Source: Trichomonas vaginalis G3
Taxonomy: Eukaryota > Parabasalia > Trichomonadida > Trichomonadidae
Reading direction: 5' to 3'
Assembly (NCBI RefSeq): GCF_026262505.1
Contig: NC_067207.1
Location: 25,264,082 to 25,328,081, forward strand
DNA length: 64,000 nt
Shown: piece after piece, positions 54,515 to 62,757 of the stretch
Numbering within the stretch: the stretch's first letter is position 1
How the letters are laid out: each line of letters starts with the position of its first letter
The notes under the pieces: model-generated
Told to the model about the DNA's origin: nothing
Seen by the model: the letters and a program-made list of their open reading frames with translations, nothing else
The model's database searches: none
Position numbers and translations under genes: made by a program

Positions 54515-55099
54515 TTACTTTACATAACCGCCTGCTGCCATAAGTCTTTGACGCCAACCCATACCAGCTAATGAAGGTTGACTTGGTTTAGTTTGGAAAC
54601 TAAACTTTGGTTTTGGTTTATCTTCAGTTTTTGTTTTTTCTTCTTCTATCAGTTTTTCGTCACTTTTCGGTTCCTCTGACTTTACTTCACTTGCAGGAAC
54701 AGTTGTGTCGTCAACATCTTCATAAATATCATATGCCATTTGTTTTTGTTTTCCTTTCAACTTTTTGTGTTTGTTGTAAAGTTTAGAATATTTCGACTCT
54801 AAGTCAATGAGATGTTCTATAATGAACTGTTGGTCAGTGAAGTAAACTTTTCCATCTGTTGTCTCGAAAGCTCCTTCAGACTTCAATATTTTATTTGTGA
54901 GAGTCTGTTTCTTTTTTGAGATACTAGCCGTTCCATTTCTATGAAAAGTGACTTTATAGTTAGGGTTTGTATTTCCAGACCTGGCACTTTCTATTATTGA
55001 ATTTTTCTCTTCATCTGTAAGTTCTTTGACAGGTTTTGACAATGGTTCTGAACTTTTTGTTTGTGGTGTCAAATCTACCGTTTCAACTTCTTCGGTCAT
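54515..55099 (-). CDS. charged coiled-coil Maverick protein, 194 residues
   Basis: This intact frame starts MTEEVETVDLTPQTKSSEPL. A central helical region (EHLIDLESKYSKLYNKHKKL) looks like a coiled coil. An acidic Glu/Lys repeat region and a conserved-looking C-terminus (AGMGWRQRLMAAGGYVK) follow. The family is unknown; a scaffold or core role is possible. The start is preceded by ACTGAGATGAAATG, and the upstream gene stops eight bases earlier. Confidence 0.6.
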   Translation of the reverse strand: MTEEVETVDLTPQTKSSEPLSKPVKELTDEEKNSIIESARSGNTNPNYKVTFHRNGTASISKKKQTLTNKILKSEGAFETTDGKVYFTDQQFIIEHLIDLESKYSKLYNKHKKLKGKQKQMAYDIYEDVDDTTVPASEVKSEEPKSDEKLIEEEKTKTEDKPKPKFSFQTKPSQPSLAGMGWRQRLMAAGGYVK

Positions 55100-55105
55100 T
55101 TCATC

Positions 55106-55270
55106 TCAGTAAAAAATTTTAATTTGGTTTGTTTTCAACTGGTTGTTGTTGTTTTTAAGTCGGTCTAAAACTTCCTGAGGTATAGGAAGAACTTGACAAA
55201 CACGTTGTGTAACTGCTGGAAGCCGACAAATCCATCTTGAACCCATTTGTCTCAATGCTGTATTGTTCAT
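55106..55270 (-). CDS. 54-residue Maverick protein
   Basis: This short frame starts MNNTALRQMGSRWICRLP and ends KIFY. It is basic with an Asn run. It fills the gap between two genes exactly: its stop TGA is part of the ACTGAGATGAAATG sequence that leads into the next gene, and its own start is preceded by the same sequence. That duplicated junction supports it being real. The function is unknown. Confidence 0.5.
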   Translation of the reverse strand: MNNTALRQMGSRWICRLPAVTQRVCQVLPIPQEVLDRLKNNNNQLKTNQIKIFY

Positions 55271-55289
55271 TTCATCTCAGTAAAAAACT

Positions 55290-55691
55290 TTACATTCCCC
55301 ACGTTTGAGGCGGTTGCGGTTGGTTATTGTTTACCCATTGTTGTGCATGGTTATATCCTCTGTTAAAGAATCTTTCACCTTGGTCCATATAGTGTCCTGC
55401 TTGGTTATAGTAGTCATTTGCTTTGTTATAATAGTTTCCTGCTTGTCTTCCTACATTGTCCATCCATCCTTGAACTTTTCCTCTTGTTTCAGGATTTGGA
55501 ATAAGATTTGTTGCATCTCGTGCTACCTCCCAACCTTTCTGTACAGTTTGTATAATAGGTTGTGCTTTCTCTTTCAGTATACCTAATGTACTCAAAATCT
55601 TCCTTCCAATTCCAAATGCACCTCTGGCTATTGTTCCCACTGCGGGTAAAAATCTGGATGCAACTCCTGCTAATGCGCCAAATAAACCCAT
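55290..55691 (-). CDS. amphipathic MGLFG protein, 133 residues
   Basis: It starts MGLFGALAGVASRFLPAVGT. The first 40 residues are Gly/Ala-rich and amphipathic, with an MG start that could be myristoylated. A Tyr/Asn/Gln-rich repeat region (YYNKANDYYNQAGHYMD) and a Pro/Gln tail (QPQPPQTWGM) follow. By style it resembles membrane-lytic minor proteins such as adenovirus protein VI, which is inference. It is divergent from the integrase by 16 bases. Confidence 0.65.
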   Translation of the reverse strand: MGLFGALAGVASRFLPAVGTIARGAFGIGRKILSTLGILKEKAQPIIQTVQKGWEVARDATNLIPNPETRGKVQGWMDNVGRQAGNYYNKANDYYNQAGHYMDQGERFFNRGYNHAQQWVNNNQPQPPQTWGM

Positions 55692-55707
55692 TTCTTATAG
55701 GGTAAAA

Positions 55708-56663
55708 ATGACGAATCCAAACAAGGACCCCTATGTTTCTAAAGCGACAAAGAAAGCACTCATGATAAAATCTTTAGTTCAACACCAAATGCTTGGTTTA
55801 TGGATATCTTGGAAAACATTCCGAGGTATAGAGAAGATGGACCACCATACTGGCTAATATTTGTTGGTCAAAACACAAGATACTGTGAAGCCATACCATT
55901 ATGTCCAAAAATATTTTAGATATCTTAGCAGCTTTGACAATATTCGTTGACAAATACCATCCAACAAAACTGACATCTGACTGTGAAAGTTCTTTCAAAT
56001 CAGATGATGTAAAAAACTATCTGCGTTCAAAAAATGTAAACCAATATTTCATTGTCGACCAAAACCATTCTGCTCTTGGTGTCATTGACGGTTGTATAAA
56101 AATGTTAAGAGACTTAAACCAACCACAAGGTGGTGAAGCAAATGAAATGTCATATGACGACAAATATAGACACTTCTCCATGGCAAAGATGAGACAAGTT
56201 TTAAATATTTACAATAACCGTAAACAAAAAGGTTTGGGAAACCACTCCCCGAAGAAATGAAAAACAACCCTGACTTAGAGAAAGACTATATATTTAATAA
56301 TTTAGTCAAAAGAGACAAACAAGAAAGAATGCCGGGCTTCAAACTTCAGAAAGGTGACAAAGTAAAAATAGAAATACCTAAACGCGACCCATATGAAAAT
56401 ACTATTGACTATGACAACAATGGGAACCGACAGGTACTCACATTCGTGTTCGTAAAAATAGAAGAAAGTATACAAGAGAATATTATGAAGTTTTAGGCAA
56501 ACATGGCAAAATGTACACACTGCAAGCAGAAGATAAAACTACTATTGTCAGACCTCGTTTCAAACTTGTCAAAGTTCAAGGTGGTATACTTTCAAAGACA
56601 GTTCCTAACAAATATAAGACAACTCCTGACGAATATGCTAAAGAAGTTGAAAATGACGACTAA
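55708..56663 (+). pseudogene. retroviral-type integrase (Maverick copy B), broken
   Basis: It matches the integrase at 6,460-7,419. The SDCESSFKSDDVKNYL core segment and the basic C-terminal region are visible. This copy is broken about three or four times. It lies between the divergent MGLFG gene and the convergent fibre gene, overlapping the latter by four bases. Confidence 0.85.
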
Positions 56664-58069
56664 GCATTTCTATACCATGCGTAAACTGTCATGTAAGGTG
56701 GCATGTAGTCTTTACTTTGTCCCGTTGTTTGCGTATATCCTGAAACGCGATGTGTATGGTTTCCATCTCCCTGAGTGTCACCCCAGAAACAATTTATAGC
56801 AAACTGAACGTCGTCTTTAACATCATATCCTTTACCTTTTTTCATTGCTGACCAATCCCAAAATTTATGCTTATGCCAACCTGCTTGAGATGTACTTAAA
56901 TCTATGTAGTGACTATGTGCAGGTAAATTTTCACCTGAAATCGTTTTACTTCCACCTGTTTCCTTTGAAGAGTTTGCACAATACAAAAACCTGTCGACTA
57001 TTTGAGTCCAAGTTCCAAAACCAAGTACTACTTCTGGTCTGGTAGAGTTCATTGACGTATAAATAGAGCCTATAGGATATAATGTTTGAAGTATTTCTGT
57101 CTTTAATGTTTGAAGCTCTGTTTTGTCTGCTTTCTTGTCATATAAATCTTGAGCAGTGAATTTAATATTATGTTCATCCTTCATGACATAAACATCTTTA
57201 CATCTAATGTTTTTCATCGTCGTTATGTCGTCATCCGATGTTAAACCTTGTGGAAAGTTAGGAGGTTTACAATATAATGCATCCCCACCAGTTTCTTCAA
57301 CCGTTCCTTCAATACTTTCTATAGCAACAGTTGTAAAACTTGTATGTGTATGAGTCTTATCTGCTTTCTTCTCTAACTCATCGTTAACATAAGTTTTATC
57401 CGCTTTAAGGTCTAAACATCCTGAAACCCATCCTGTATCGGCTTTAGTTTTTAAAATCTTTGTTGTCCGTTCATGGTACCATTCAACCCTTTCTATAATT
57501 TCTTTATCTTTTTCATCCACATATTCCTTATCCGCTTTCTTCTCTAACGCAGCAGCCACACAGTCCTTATCCGCTTTATTTTCAAGGCTAACGTTTAAGT
57601 CTGTTATTTCAGATATAGAATGTGTATGAGTCTTTTTAGAATATTCGTTTTCAGCTCTTGTCACTTCACTTGACATTTTATTGTCAACATATGTTTTGTC
57701 TGCTAGTTCAGGATGAGTATGTTCTTTTGTTGCATAAGCATTGTTAGCTCTTTCTTCTTCTTTTGCTATTGCATCGTCTACATATTCTTTGTCAGCTTTG
57801 TTGTCAACATCTGCTTTCAAAAGAAGTTCATTTATAGGTTTCTCGTTTAAAGTTCCTTTTGTTGGATTTATACAGACAGTATGGTTCTTATTGTCTTGAA
57901 ACAGAAACTCATCTGTCATTGGGTTTAATGTCAGTTTTAAGTTTCCTTCTTTCAATGACTCAGATATCTTAGAATAGTTTGAAAAGTTTGTTGTGTTCTT
58001 ATTTAGAGCTTGTATAATGAGTTGTCGGTTGTGTTGTATTTCTCTCATGGAAGCAATATCTTTCGACAT
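56660..58069 (-). CDS. phage-type tail-collar fibre protein, 469 residues
   Basis: This intact frame starts MSKDIASMREIQHNRQLIIQ. Residues 90-265 are a stalk of repeated KADKxYVD units interleaved with THTH(P/S) and heptad-like segments, as in trimeric phage fibres. The C-terminal third carries LYPIGSIYTS, FGTWTQIVDRFLYC, GGSKTISGENLPAHSH and a final PPYMTVYAWYRNA. That is the classic arrangement of the phage tail-collar / T4 Gp10-like baseplate tip. It probably forms the receptor-binding spike of the virion. It is divergent from the 282-residue gene by 18 bases. Confidence 0.85.
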   Translation of the reverse strand: MSKDIASMREIQHNRQLIIQALNKNTTNFSNYSKISESLKEGNLKLTLNPMTDEFLFQDNKNHTVCINPTKGTLNEKPINELLLKADVDNKADKEYVDDAIAKEEERANNAYATKEHTHPELADKTYVDNKMSSEVTRAENEYSKKTHTHSISEITDLNVSLENKADKDCVAAALEKKADKEYVDEKDKEIIERVEWYHERTTKILKTKADTGWVSGCLDLKADKTYVNDELEKKADKTHTHTSFTTVAIESIEGTVEETGGDALYCKPPNFPQGLTSDDDITTMKNIRCKDVYVMKDEHNIKFTAQDLYDKKADKTELQTLKTEILQTLYPIGSIYTSMNSTRPEVVLGFGTWTQIVDRFLYCANSSKETGGSKTISGENLPAHSHYIDLSTSQAGWHKHKFWDWSAMKKGKGYDVKDDVQFAINCFWGDTQGDGNHTHRVSGYTQTTGQSKDYMPPYMTVYAWYRNA

Positions 58070-58087
58070 TTTTATTATAGATAAAAT

Positions 58088-58936
58088 ATGCTTCCAATAG
58101 AAAAAGAAAATTCAAGAGTTGCTACAACTAAACCATTAGATGAACTTTTTACTAATGTCGGTCAAAAGTTTGAGACAGATACCGTAAAGCATGAAGGCTA
58201 TCGTTTTGACTACCCATTAAGATGGTTAAGAGACCCATCCGTCACAAAAGCTATTGGCTTTCGTAGAATGAAGTTCATTTCAGAAGCCATACATGGTTTC
58301 CCATTTACGGTCGGTTTTGAAGTTCGATACTATAACAAAGAAAAACGTATGTATGAGAAATTTGAACAGGGAAAACTTTTACAAGTTAGTTTGCTTGTAA
58401 ACTTAGAAACAACTCTTCAAGCTTTTCAAGAAAAAATAAACGATATCTATATCGAATATGCAAACCAGTATAACATTGACGAGGGAGAATACCATCTCGA
58501 TATTATTTATGACAGGAAAAATGCAACTGTTAAAATCAATAGAATAGAAGACCTTGGAGAAAACGTTTATATTTCTACAAAATATAACAACTTGGCATGG
58601 TATAGATTTATGAGGATGTTAAATCAGCCTGCAGCATATCCAGTACACCCGGACTATTATGAAGTCGAAAACCCTAATGGAACATATGAAAATGTTTTCG
58701 ACCCAGCTGCTATTATTGTTCATGCTTCATTTTCTGGCGCCCAAAACTCTTTCTTATGCTTGGCAAATGACTTTTACGAAAAACCTACAAAGTTATACGA
58801 ACCACCAAGTGGAAGTATTTCAGACTTTCAAGTATGGTTTACTACAGATGGAAGAAAAAGAATAATTCCATTATACCATGCGTTTTACTTAGAACTTAGT
58901 TTCATATACAACTACTATCGAACGGTAAAAATATAA
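58088..58936 (+). CDS. Maverick structural-type protein, 282 residues (copy B)
   Basis: It is the near-identical counterpart of 8,843-9,691 and paralogue of the gene at 51,303. Five base differences from copy A are packed into about 55 bases around 58,692-58,745, unlike the rest of the gene. The family is not recognised. Its divergent pairing with the fibre gene suggests a fibre-associated or minor capsid role. Confidence 0.6.
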   Translation: MLPIEKENSRVATTKPLDELFTNVGQKFETDTVKHEGYRFDYPLRWLRDPSVTKAIGFRRMKFISEAIHGFPFTVGFEVRYYNKEKRMYEKFEQGKLLQVSLLVNLETTLQAFQEKINDIYIEYANQYNIDEGEYHLDIIYDRKNATVKINRIEDLGENVYISTKYNNLAWYRFMRMLNQPAAYPVHPDYYEVENPNGTYENVFDPAAIIVHASFSGAQNSFLCLANDFYEKPTKLYEPPSGSISDFQVWFTTDGRKRIIPLYHAFYLELSFIYNYYRTVKI

Positions 58937-58940
58937 TTTT

Positions 58941-59201
58941 TTAATACGGTTGAGGTTGCCAACTAGACTGTGGTGCAGGTTCAGGCTGTTGTATAACAGG
59001 AGCTTGCTCTTCTGGTTCAGGGTCTTTAGGTATAATACCAACGAACTGACCTACTCTTTTACCAATATTTTTGACACCGTTCCATACTCCTCTTCCGACA
59101 GATTTTATTCCATTCCATATACCTCTTCCAACTCTTCTGAAGAAGTTTCCAATACTACTGAAGAAACCCCATTTTACTATATGTAAAAATCTAATGTCCA
59201 C
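58941..59201 (-). CDS. small amphipathic protein (GFFSS type), copy B
   Basis: This is the counterpart of 9,696-9,926, with the three amphipathic basic repeats and the PQPY tail. The annotated frame uses an upstream ATG. The start used in copy A is an alternative, so the N-terminus is uncertain here. Confidence 0.5.
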   Translation of the reverse strand: MDIRFLHIVKWGFFSSIGNFFRRVGRGIWNGIKSVGRGVWNGVKNIGKRVGQFVGIIPKDPEPEEQAPVIQQPEPAPQSSWQPQPY

Positions 59202-59553
59202 CTAGTCTCTTACGTTTCCTGTTGAGTTCCATAGCATTCTTTAACTGGAGCTCATACATTCTGTTTCTCCTCTGGTAGAAAACATATTCTGGGTCAACTC
59301 CTGTGTTCGCGTCATCTGCATAGAGTTGTTTATATCCCACTTCAGGGTTTGTATAAAACTCTTTCCATCTCATATTTGCATACCATGGTGGCAAACCTAA
59401 CGCAGCGTCATTTGACATGGCAGTTTGCATTTGTACATCTGTTGGCACTTGACCATAGTTTGCCATTGCAGTTTGTATTCTAACTTCATTTGGAATATTC
59501 TCTGGGTTTGGTTGTCCAGGTTGCTGTGCATTCGCTAAGTTCTGTGCGTCCAT
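59191..59553 (-). CDS. Maverick protein of unknown function, 120 residues (copy B)
   Basis: It is the same protein as at 9,945-10,307: two IQTAM/MQTAM segments and a basic NRKRKRLGGH end. It looks whole. The spacer to the next upstream gene is 23 bases and carries TTTTTATCTAATATTAA. Confidence 0.6.
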   Translation of the reverse strand: MDAQNLANAQQPGQPNPENIPNEVRIQTAMANYGQVPTDVQMQTAMSNDAALGLPPWYANMRWKEFYTNPEVGYKQLYADDANTGVDPEYVFYQRRNRMYELQLKNAMELNRKRKRLGGH

Positions 59554-59576
59554 TTAATATTAGATAAAAATATCTC

Positions 59577-59708
59577 TTACGAGTACATATACTGAACATT
59601 TGCAGGCATTGGTTCATCTTCATATTCTCTGTACTTTTCTGCCACGTCAAATAAATAAATGACACAATGGAAAAAACCTAAAACAAGTAGTCCTATTTCA
59701 AACCACAT
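59577..59708 (-). CDS. 43-residue single-span membrane peptide (copy B)
   Basis: It starts MWFEIGLLVLGFFHCVIYLF and ends QYMYS: one hydrophobic helix and an acidic tail. It overlaps the 3' end of the methyltransferase by 16 bases in a different frame and would be co-transcribed with it. The role is unknown. Short membrane peptides are typical of virus genomes but hard to prove. Confidence 0.45.
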   Translation of the reverse strand: MWFEIGLLVLGFFHCVIYLFDVAEKYREYEDEPMPANVQYMYS

Positions 59709-60511
59709 TTACTTACTAATAAAATTTCTTTGTTATGACACTTTCTCCAGTTTATAGGACCTCTCTCATATTCTATCTTGTCATATATAAACTCATAGTC
59801 ATGTATATCTTCTAACCATCTCATAACGGTTTCCAAACCACTTTTATCGGATGTAAAGTAAAAGCATGGATGGTTATGTATAACGTCTAAAGTTTCTAAA
59901 GAGTCTCTCAAAGTCCAGTCTACTTGGTATTGAAAATCCCATGTGTTATAGAACGGCGGGTCCACTATAAAGAAAACATTTTCCTTGTCTTTATATTTTT
60001 CATACAACTCTGTCCAATGACATCTCACAAACTCTATACCCTCAATATATTTTTCTATGTCCTCTTTGAAAACATTTGTATAGTTAAGATATAAAACTTT
60101 TGACATAAGTGTTTCAATGTCATGAACTCTTATAGCACCACTATATAATAGTCTAGCAGATATACTATCCCAGTCTATATATTCTGCTTTTTTCAAAACC
60201 TCTCTCACAATATTTTTCTTATCTAATGGTATACGTTCCATCTTACCTATAGGTATCTTTTCTTTTAACTCTTTCAATATATTGTTTGTGTCTGGTATAT
60301 GTTTGAGACGGTCCATATAGTTGTCGAAGTCATTGCATATAATCTTTGAGTCTGGGAATATTATATGGCACAAATGGGATATATAGAAACTTCCACCGAA
60401 CAAATCTACAAATGTTAGACCATTCGGTAGTTTCTTAAGTTCTCTCAATATAATATCTTTACATCTACTCTTATTTCCAAAGAACGGTAACGGTGGTTTT
60501 GTAAAATTCAT
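59693..60511 (-). CDS. Dam-like (D12 class) N6-adenine DNA methyltransferase
   Basis: This intact 272-residue protein transfers a methyl group from S-adenosylmethionine to adenine in DNA. The D12 landmarks are in order: PPLPFFGNKS at residues 6-15, the SAM-binding FVDLFGG near 34-40, and the catalytic DPPF at 184-187 (the DPPY-type motif of N6-adenine methyltransferases). Length is typical of Dam/DpnM enzymes, many of which act on GATC. It is the last gene of the element and runs into the right terminal repeat. Trichomonas is reported to contain N6-methyladenine and D12-type methyltransferase genes; the target of this one is unknown. Confidence 0.9.
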   Translation of the reverse strand: MNFTKPPLPFFGNKSRCKDIILRELKKLPNGLTFVDLFGGSFYISHLCHIIFPDSKIICNDFDNYMDRLKHIPDTNNILKELKEKIPIGKMERIPLDKKNIVREVLKKAEYIDWDSISARLLYSGAIRVHDIETLMSKVLYLNYTNVFKEDIEKYIEGIEFVRCHWTELYEKYKDKENVFFIVDPPFYNTWDFQYQVDWTLRDSLETLDVIHNHPCFYFTSDKSGLETVMRWLEDIHDYEFIYDKIEYERGPINWRKCHNKEILLVSKCGLK

Positions 60512-60938
60512 TTATATATAATAATAAAAATGTTTTTACTCGAAAAGTGACAGAAAAGTGACAAAGCATGTACGAAGAAGTCTTGAAAATTCAAGAGGGT
60601 AGAAAAGAGGTTAGAAAAGAGGTTAGATCTAACCTCTTCACCTAAACTTTATTTTTGGGTCATTTACACTCATTACGAAGAAGTCTTGACAAAACATGTA
60701 CGAAGAAGTCTTGACAAATTCAAGAGGGTAGAAAAGAGGTTAGAAAAGAGGTTAGATCTAACCTTCTACCCTAAACATTATTTTTGGGTCATTTACACTC
60801 ATTACGAAGAAGTCTTGACAAAACATGAAAACATATATAATTTGTGAAAAGCTCCTGGAAGACCCGTATATAAGAACTTCATTTATACTAAACATCTTCA
60901 GGGCTAGAAGGCACGAAGTGCCTGGAAGCCCCACTACC
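59908..60938. repeat. right terminal inverted repeat of Maverick copy B
   Basis: It is inverse to 36,003-37,278. It includes the first two thirds of the methyltransferase gene, two GATC-centred palindromes (60,626 and 60,755) and the terminus GGCACGAAGTGCC ... CCCCACTACC. A T run follows, of which the last five T and the next G can be read as the target duplication. Confidence 0.88.
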
Positions 60939-60958
60939 TTTTTTTTTTTTTTTTTTTG

Positions 60959-61500
60959 ATATTTTTAACAACCCTAAATATTTTCCCTTCGGTTTAGACT
61001 GTAAAACATACTCCGATTTAATGCTATTCAAAATGCATTTATATAAACTCTTTGTATTTTTAGAAAACTGAAATAAAATAATCATTTTAATTTTTTACGT
61101 CATCATATTTTGGAAATATTTATAAAGATAATTCGAAAAATTTGCAAAATGTAGAAATGTGCGAATTAGTCATTTTTCAAAATCCTCTGGAATTTAAATT
61201 TTGCGGAATTTTCGTGTTTTATTAATAAAGAGTTGAACATTTTTTTGTGTGGTATTCTTCATGATTTTAAGATAATATCAATTATTTTTGGGAATACAAG
61301 TTTGCAAAATGGGGAAGTCGTTAAGTCAATATTAATCACAAATAACTATCTTATTGTGAAATATAATTTTTAATTAAAAAACATATCTAAAGAAAATTTT
61401 AGCTTTCTCTCAAATTTCATAATATATACTGTATATTTTCATAATTATTATTTCAATCATAATATAAATGAAAATAAATTTACTTAAATTCCGTAATTTT
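60959..61500. other. host intergenic DNA beside Maverick copy B
   Basis: This AT-rich stretch is nearly identical to 11,714-12,252, with only a few indels. No gene is supported. It is the 3' flank of the duplicated surface gene 1. Confidence 0.8.
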
Positions 61501-62757
61501 TTACTTTCTTAGCCAAAGAATAATAACTACTACTGCAACAACAACGGCAATGACAGCTAAGACAGAGAGAACTGCAATAAGAGCTTTCTTCTTTTTAGCT
61601 TCCTTCTGTGCAAGAATTCCCTTTGCAGAATCTGTGGCAACAGCATCTTGATGAATGGTGATTGTTGAAAATTTTTCGGCAGATTCATTTGGTGTTGTGA
61701 CCTTAATCTTGATTTCTGCTGATGTATTTGTTTCAGTTTTAGGGATCGTTAATTCGAATGGGACTCTAACTAATCCTGCTTCATTAGATGATTCTATTGT
61801 CTTCTTAACTTTATCATTATAGAAGAGTGAAACACTGAATTTGTTATCAAAGTTTGTATCTGGGCATTGATAACAGCTGTGAAATTGAGTTTATCACCTT
61901 TATTGTATGTTTTGTTGATTAGTGGTTCGAATGCAGTTGTGAGAACTGTATTATCTTGGATAACAATGATAAATCTCTTTGTGGCAATCTTTTTACCATC
62001 AGTAATTGTAACTTTAACCTGATATTGCCCAGCTGCTGTATTGGATGGAACTTTGAATTTGATGGTCTTTAGTTCTTTGCTATTTGCAATTTCTTGTGTT
62101 GCAACCTCTTCATTATTGAAGAAAACCTTTGCTGTGAGTTGTTTATCACCTAAATCTTCATCATATGCTGAAGCCAAGAAAGAAACTTCAGAATCTGAAA
62201 TGTAATAAACATATTCAGGAGGAAGAACATACAACTTTGGTCTATAATTAGCATGGACAGCAGTAAATGGATAATCAACATAGACCAAGGAGTCGGTTCC
62301 TTCAGCATATGCATTAATTCTTAATATATACTGGCCAAGTTTTGTAGGTGGTTTGATCTTGATATCAAAGTCCATGAACATCTGTTCTATTGATACAGTA
62401 AATTCTCCAAGGCTCTCTTGTTTGACAACTTTACCTTCTGAATCGATAAATTGCCAATATGCTTCTACACGATCACCTGGAATAATATATGCAAAGACTC
62501 CAGTAATTGGTATATCTTCAGTTATATCTGCTTCTTGATCTGGCAAAACTTCGTCAAGGTAGAGAAACGGTGGCTGATAATCGCCTTCATAAATCATGTA
62601 AATGAATGTTACTGACTGGCCAGGTTGAATGTATCTGTTAAGCCATGAAAATGAAAGCCAATGAATTGTAGGCATTTCATCTGTTGCATATAAGAATTCC
62701 TCATTGTTTGTGAAAAACTTTGGTTCATCATTTGAACCGAAATCTTGGGCATTGATA
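61501..62757 (-). pseudogene. surface protein gene 1 duplicate, cut by a mariner
   Basis: It is the duplicate of 12,253-13,503. The middle and C-terminal parts are readable: Ig-like domains, stalk, membrane helix and an LWLRK-type tail. One frameshift near 61,862 is shared with the other copy. The upstream end is lost at the mariner insertion (TA at 62,756-62,757). Apart from these two defects this copy is more open than the one at 12,253, which has extra frameshifts. Confidence 0.85.

Larger units (their letters stand above)
35989..60952. mobile_element. Maverick/Polinton copy B, both ends present, about 25 kb
   Basis: This is a fossil Maverick with terminal inverted repeats of 1.0-1.3 kb. 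The ends are a run of 14 A then GGTAGTGGGG on the left, and CCCCACTACC then T on the right. A candidate 6-bp target duplication, TTTTTG, lies at 35,983-35,988 and 60,953-60,958; taking it leaves 14 T to mirror the 14 A. The family's hallmark parts are present: polymerase B, integrase, packaging ATPase and capsid candidates. Several genes look whole (fibre, methyltransferase, KilA-N proteins, small virion-type proteins); others are broken, with roughly fifteen to twenty breaks in all. It is young, as judged by near-identity with copy A. Confidence 0.93.

Noticed and set aside
36003-60938. Adenovirus-type cysteine protease expected in Mavericks.
   Set aside because: I could not recognise its His/Cys motifs in any frame; it may be absent, too diverged, or in a broken part, so it is not annotated.
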